Assembly: GCA_012932295.1 (NCBI GenBank)
Contig: JAAONU010000016.1
Span: forward strand, 17,265,530 to 17,329,529
Reading direction: 5' to 3'
From: Cyclina sinensis
Lineage: Eukaryota; Mollusca; Bivalvia; Venerida; Veneridae
Length of the DNA stretch: 64,000 nucleotides
Every line of letters starts with the position of its first letter. Position 1 is the first letter of the stretch. A program made the position numbers and the translations under genes. Below, piece after piece: positions 60,181 through 64,000 of this stretch. The notes beneath the pieces were generated by a model that was given only the letters and a program-made list of their open reading frames with translations, was not told the origin of the DNA and made no database searches.

Positions 60181-60776
60181 TGATTTGTATTTTTAAATGA
60201 ACGACCAAGAATGGCATTATCACTTCTGATCAGCAGTTTGACCAAAATTTGAAAAGTAAGAAACAAGAGTGTGTTTTTCATCATTGAGAGGGTTATTATC
60301 AAAATGGGGATGTTTGTTGAAACTTGAATGTTGAGTTCTATTTGCCCTTACCAACATATAACAGTCTTGACAAAAGTTAAATATAAAAAGAGCTTTTCCA
60401 TGATTTCATGAGAATTGTACATTGTATAAATTTCTTGCATAAAGAAAGCTCATTTTACCTACAAATGCTTCTGTTTGAAACTATTCCTACCTTTTGCATG
60501 AAATTTTCACGACACTTTCACATAATGGTTATGTAATTTGCTGCAGCGCATATTATCTGGAATTTGTGATGGCATTATTTTTAAGGAGTTATTGCCCTTT
60601 GATGATTTTTATAATCACCGTATAAATGATTCTGTGCACAACTCCTCCTATATTTTGTATGCGATTTCTTCCAAACTTTCACAGAATGTTTATCAGCATG
60701 AACTGCAGCACATATCTTCACTTTTTGCAACTGGAAATATGCTGTCTGTGACAGAGACTTGTTTTTAGCTCACCTG
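60181..60776 (+). repeat. Degenerate repeat segment, no gene
   Basis: Text such as GGAGTTATTGCCCTTTGATG and AACTTTCACAGAATG resembles other HT cores. It abuts an F1 head at 60777. Confidence 0.4.
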
Positions 60777-61400
60777 AGCCTATGGCTCATGGTGAGCTAT
60801 TGTGACCAGTCTTTTTCTGCGTCCATCGTCCGTCAACAATTTGACTATAACATTATCTCCTAAACCGCTGAGCCAACATTGATGAAACATGCCTGGGGTA
60901 TCCCTTGCATGAAGCTCTACCAAAGTTATTCAAAGAATTCAATTCCATCAAGAACTCTGGTTGCTATGGCAACTTAAAGGAAAAACTTTGAAAATCTGCT
61001 TGTCTGAAACCCTCAAGGCCCTGAGTCTTAAGATTTGGTATGTAACATTGTCTAGTGGACAACTATCAAGTTTGTTCAAATTGTGCCCCTGGGGTAAAAT
61101 TTGGCCCCAACCCAGGGGTCATTTGATATTACATAGGCTTATATAGTGAAAATTTGAAAATCTTCTTGTCTGAAACCACAAGGCCCTGAGCCTAAAGATT
61201 TTGTATGTAACATTGTCCAGTGGACCACTACCAAGTTTGTTCAAATTATACCTCTGGGGTCAAATTTGGATCTACCCTGGGGTCATTGGTTTTACATAGG
61301 CTTATATAGGAAAAATTTTGAAAATCTTCCTTGTCTGAAACCACAAGGCCCTGAGCCTTAAGATTTGTTATGTAGCATTGTCTAGTGGACCTCTACCAAT
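60777..61400 (+). repeat. F1 HT element, interrupted by the next head
   Basis: The head AGCTCACCTGAGCCTATGGC, with TCATGGTGAGCT as partner, is followed by TGCGTCCATCGTCCGTC and three core units. It breaks at TCTACCAA, where a T run and a new F1 head start at 61407; the same text resumes near 63213 (TTTAAATTATGCCTCTGGGG). Confidence 0.7.
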
Positions 61401-61406
61401 TTTTTT

Positions 61407-63212
61407 AGCTCACCTGTGCACGTAGTGCACAAGGTGAGGTATTGTGATCAGTCAATGTCCGTCGTCCGTCGTCGGTGCGTGCGTGGGTGCGTGCGTAAAC
61501 TTTTGTTTTAAAGAACATCTCCTCCTAAACCACTGGGCCAATTTCAACAAAACTTCACAGAAATGTTCCTTGCATGAAGCTCTACCAAAATTGTTCAAAG
61601 AATTTGATTCCATGCAGAACTCTGGTTGCTATGGCAACTTAAAGGAAAAACTTTGAAAATGTTCTTGTCTGAAACCACAAGACCTAGAGCTTGGATATTT
61701 GGCATTTAGCACCCTCTAATAGAACTCTACAAAAATTGTTCAAATTATTTCCCTGGGGTCAAAATTGGCCCCGTCCCAGGGGTCACTTCCTTTTACATAG
61801 ACTTATATAGGAAATCTTTAAAAGTCTTCTTCTCAGAAACCAGAGTGCCTACAGCTTTGATATTTGGTATGTAGCATTGTCTAGCGGATGTCTACCAAGT
61901 TTGTTCAAATTATGTCCCCTGGGTCAAAATTGGCCACGCCCCAGGGTTCTCTTGGTTTACATATAGTTATATAGGAAAAACATGAAAAATCATTTTTCTC
62001 CAAAACTAATAGGACTAGACCTTAGATATTTGGTGTGGAGTGTTGTGTAGATAACCTTTACCAGGATTGTTTATATGTTGGCCCTGGGTTCAAAATTGGC
62101 CCTGCCCCGGGGGCCCTTAATAGGTAAAAAACGAAATCTTGAAAAATCTTCTTCTCAGAAACCACAATGCCTACAGCTTTGATATTTGGTATGTAGCATT
62201 GTCTAGTGGATGTCTACCAAGTTTGTTCAAATTATATCCCCTTGGTCAAAATTGGCCATGCCCCAGGGTTCTCTTGGTTTACATATAGTTATATAGGAAA
62301 AACATGAAAAATCATTTTTCTCCAAAACTAATAGGACTAGACCTTAGATATTTAGTGTGGAGTGTTGTGTAAAGAATCTTTACCAGTATTGTTTATATGT
62401 TGGCCCTGGGGTCAAAATTGGCCCCGCCCTGGGGGCCCTTAATATGTAAAAAAGGCAATCTTGAAAAATCTTCTTACTGGAAATCTCAATGCCTACAGCT
62501 TAGATATTTGGTATGTAGCATTGTCTAGTTGATGTTTACCATGTTTGTTCAAATTATGTCCGCTGGGTCAAAATTGGCCACGCCCCAGGGTTCTCTTGTT
62601 TTACATTGATTTATATAGGAAAAACATGAAAAATAATTTTTCTCCAAAACAAATAGGTGAAGACCTTAGATATTTGGTGTTGAGTATTGTGTAAAGAACC
62701 TTTACCAATATTGTTTAAATGTTGGCCCTTGGGTCAAAATTTGCCCCGCCCTGGGGGCCCTTAATATGTTAAAAAGGAAGTCTTTAAAAATCTTCTTGTC
62801 TGAAACCACAAGGCCTTGAATTTTAAAATTTGGCATGAAGCAAGCTTTATCAAGCTTTTTCAAATTATTGGATTAGGTTAAAGGTCATGGAGGCTAAAAA
62901 TAGATTTATCTACTGTACCTCATAAAGCCTTCGGTTATAGACCAATATCTTTGATATTCAGTATATAGGTTCCTTGCATGGACCTCTACCCATGGGTAGG
63001 GTTTGAGGTCACTGGGTCAAGGTCAAGGTCACCATAGCTTATAATAGGTATTTCTACTTTCTGTCATAGAGCCTTTATTTATTGACTGATATTTTACATA
63101 TTTGGTTTGAGGGCACTTATATATTTTCAATTAAAAAATGAAATACTGCTTAACAGCAAACCTACAGCCAAAGTACTCAGGTGAGCGATCCAGGGCCATC
63201 ATGGCCCTCTTG
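61407..63212 (+). mobile_element. F1 HT element, complete, nested in another F1
   Basis: The head AGCTCACCTGTGCACGTAGT pairs with GTGCACAAGGTGAG and is followed by CGTCGTCCGTCGTCGG. Core units of about 160-280 bases follow, including a duplicated block (TTTTTCTCCAAAACTAATAG). The 3' region matches 34900-35433, and the tail at 63177-63212 is canonical (CTCAGGTGAGCGATCCA, GGGCCATCATGGCCC, TCTTG). Host F1 text lies on both sides. Confidence 0.8.
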
Positions 63213-64000
63213 TTTAAATTATGCCTCTGGGGTCAAATTTTGCCCCACCCCCAGGGTCATTGGTTTTACATAGGCTTTTATAGGGATAACTTTGAAAATC
63301 TTATTGTCTGAAACCACATGGGCCTGAGCCTTAAGATTTGGTATGTAACATTGTCTTGTGGCCTCTACCAAGTTTCTTCAAATTTCGACCCTGGGGGAGC
63401 AACTGATTTTACATAGAGAAAATTTGAAAATCTTCTTGTCTGAAACCACAAGGACCTGAGCTTTAAGGTTTGGTATGTAGCATTTTCTTGTTGACATCAA
63501 CCAAGTTTGATCAAATTATACACCTAGGGTCAAATTTGGCCTAAGGCTTTTATAGTGAAACTTTAAAAATCTTCTTGTCTGAAACCACAAGGCCTTGAGC
63601 CTTAAGATTTGGTATGTAGTATTGTCTAGTGGACCTCAACCAAGTTTGTTCAAATTATGCCCCTGGGGTCAAATTTGGCCCTACCCCGGGGGTCAATTGA
63701 TTTTAGAGAGGCTTACATAGGGAAAACTTTGAAAATCTTCTTGTCTGAAAGGACAAGGGTCTGAGCTTAAAATTTGGCCCCACCCCAGGCTCATTGGTTT
63801 TACATAGGCTTATATAGGATAAACTTTGAAAATCTTCTTGTCTGAAACCACAAAGCTCTGAGCCTTAAGATTTGTTATGTAGCATTGTCTAGTGGACCTC
63901 TTCCAATTTGTTCAAATTATAACCCTGGAGTCACATTTGGCCCTGTCCCATGGGTCAATTGATTTTACATAGGCTTATATACGGATAACTTTGAAAATCT
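63213..64000 (+). repeat. F1 core units running off the window end
   Basis: Continuation of the F1 element begun at 60777: units with AAATCTTCTTGTCTGAAACC, CCTGAGCCTTAAGATTTG and TGGACCTC, at about 160-170 bases. The window ends inside it. Confidence 0.75.

Overview
The window looks like intergenic or intronic DNA of a metazoan, most likely a bivalve mollusc. The reasons are one spliced animal gene, GT-AG introns, tRNA-derived SINEs, and a dense layer of hairpin-headed interspersed repeats starting AGCTCACCTGAG, which I associate with bivalve genomes. The species cannot be named from the sequence.

The only host gene I can support is the 3' part of a Deltex-type E3 ubiquitin ligase on the + strand. 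Three exons (8856-8968, 17165-17379, 58843-58936) join in frame and give an almost complete Deltex C-terminal (DTC) domain ending in a stop. The RING and N-terminal exons lie upstream of the window. The two introns are about 8.2 kb and 41.5 kb, and nearly everything else listed here sits in them or in the flanks.

Autonomous-type elements, all broken: a Ty3/gypsy LTR retrotransposon (9523-14042, +); an I-like non-LTR element with intact ORF1 and RNase H (40678-49916, +), itself split by a 3.5-kb TIR element (44979-48455); a 5'-truncated non-LTR element on the minus strand (51071-54222); and an endonuclease remnant (25323-25880). Non-autonomous DNA elements: a hAT with a BED finger relic and perfect 8-bp TSD (17672-18729), a CAGGGCTCTCG-ended family (29337-30454, 38230-38637 and perhaps 19715-27017), a TTAA-flanked MITE carrying three CACGTG boxes (15211-15669), and a CpG-rich long-inverted-repeat element (20622-21455). 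SINEs: 23290-23500 and 50345-50640.

Most of the remaining sequence is one architectural class that I call HT elements (F1 to F5). Each has a head hairpin, then GTCC/GTCT/CGTC-type short repeats, then a core of tandem units (often 145-146 bp, otherwise about 140-170 bp), then a tail that repeats the reverse complement of the head, a second hairpin, and an end CTTG or CTAG followed by TT. The families differ in sequence but share this plan, nest in one another, and carry conserved AGGTCA-type half-sites. The plan resembles non-autonomous Helentron/HINE or pearl-type elements; this is the most interesting system in the window.
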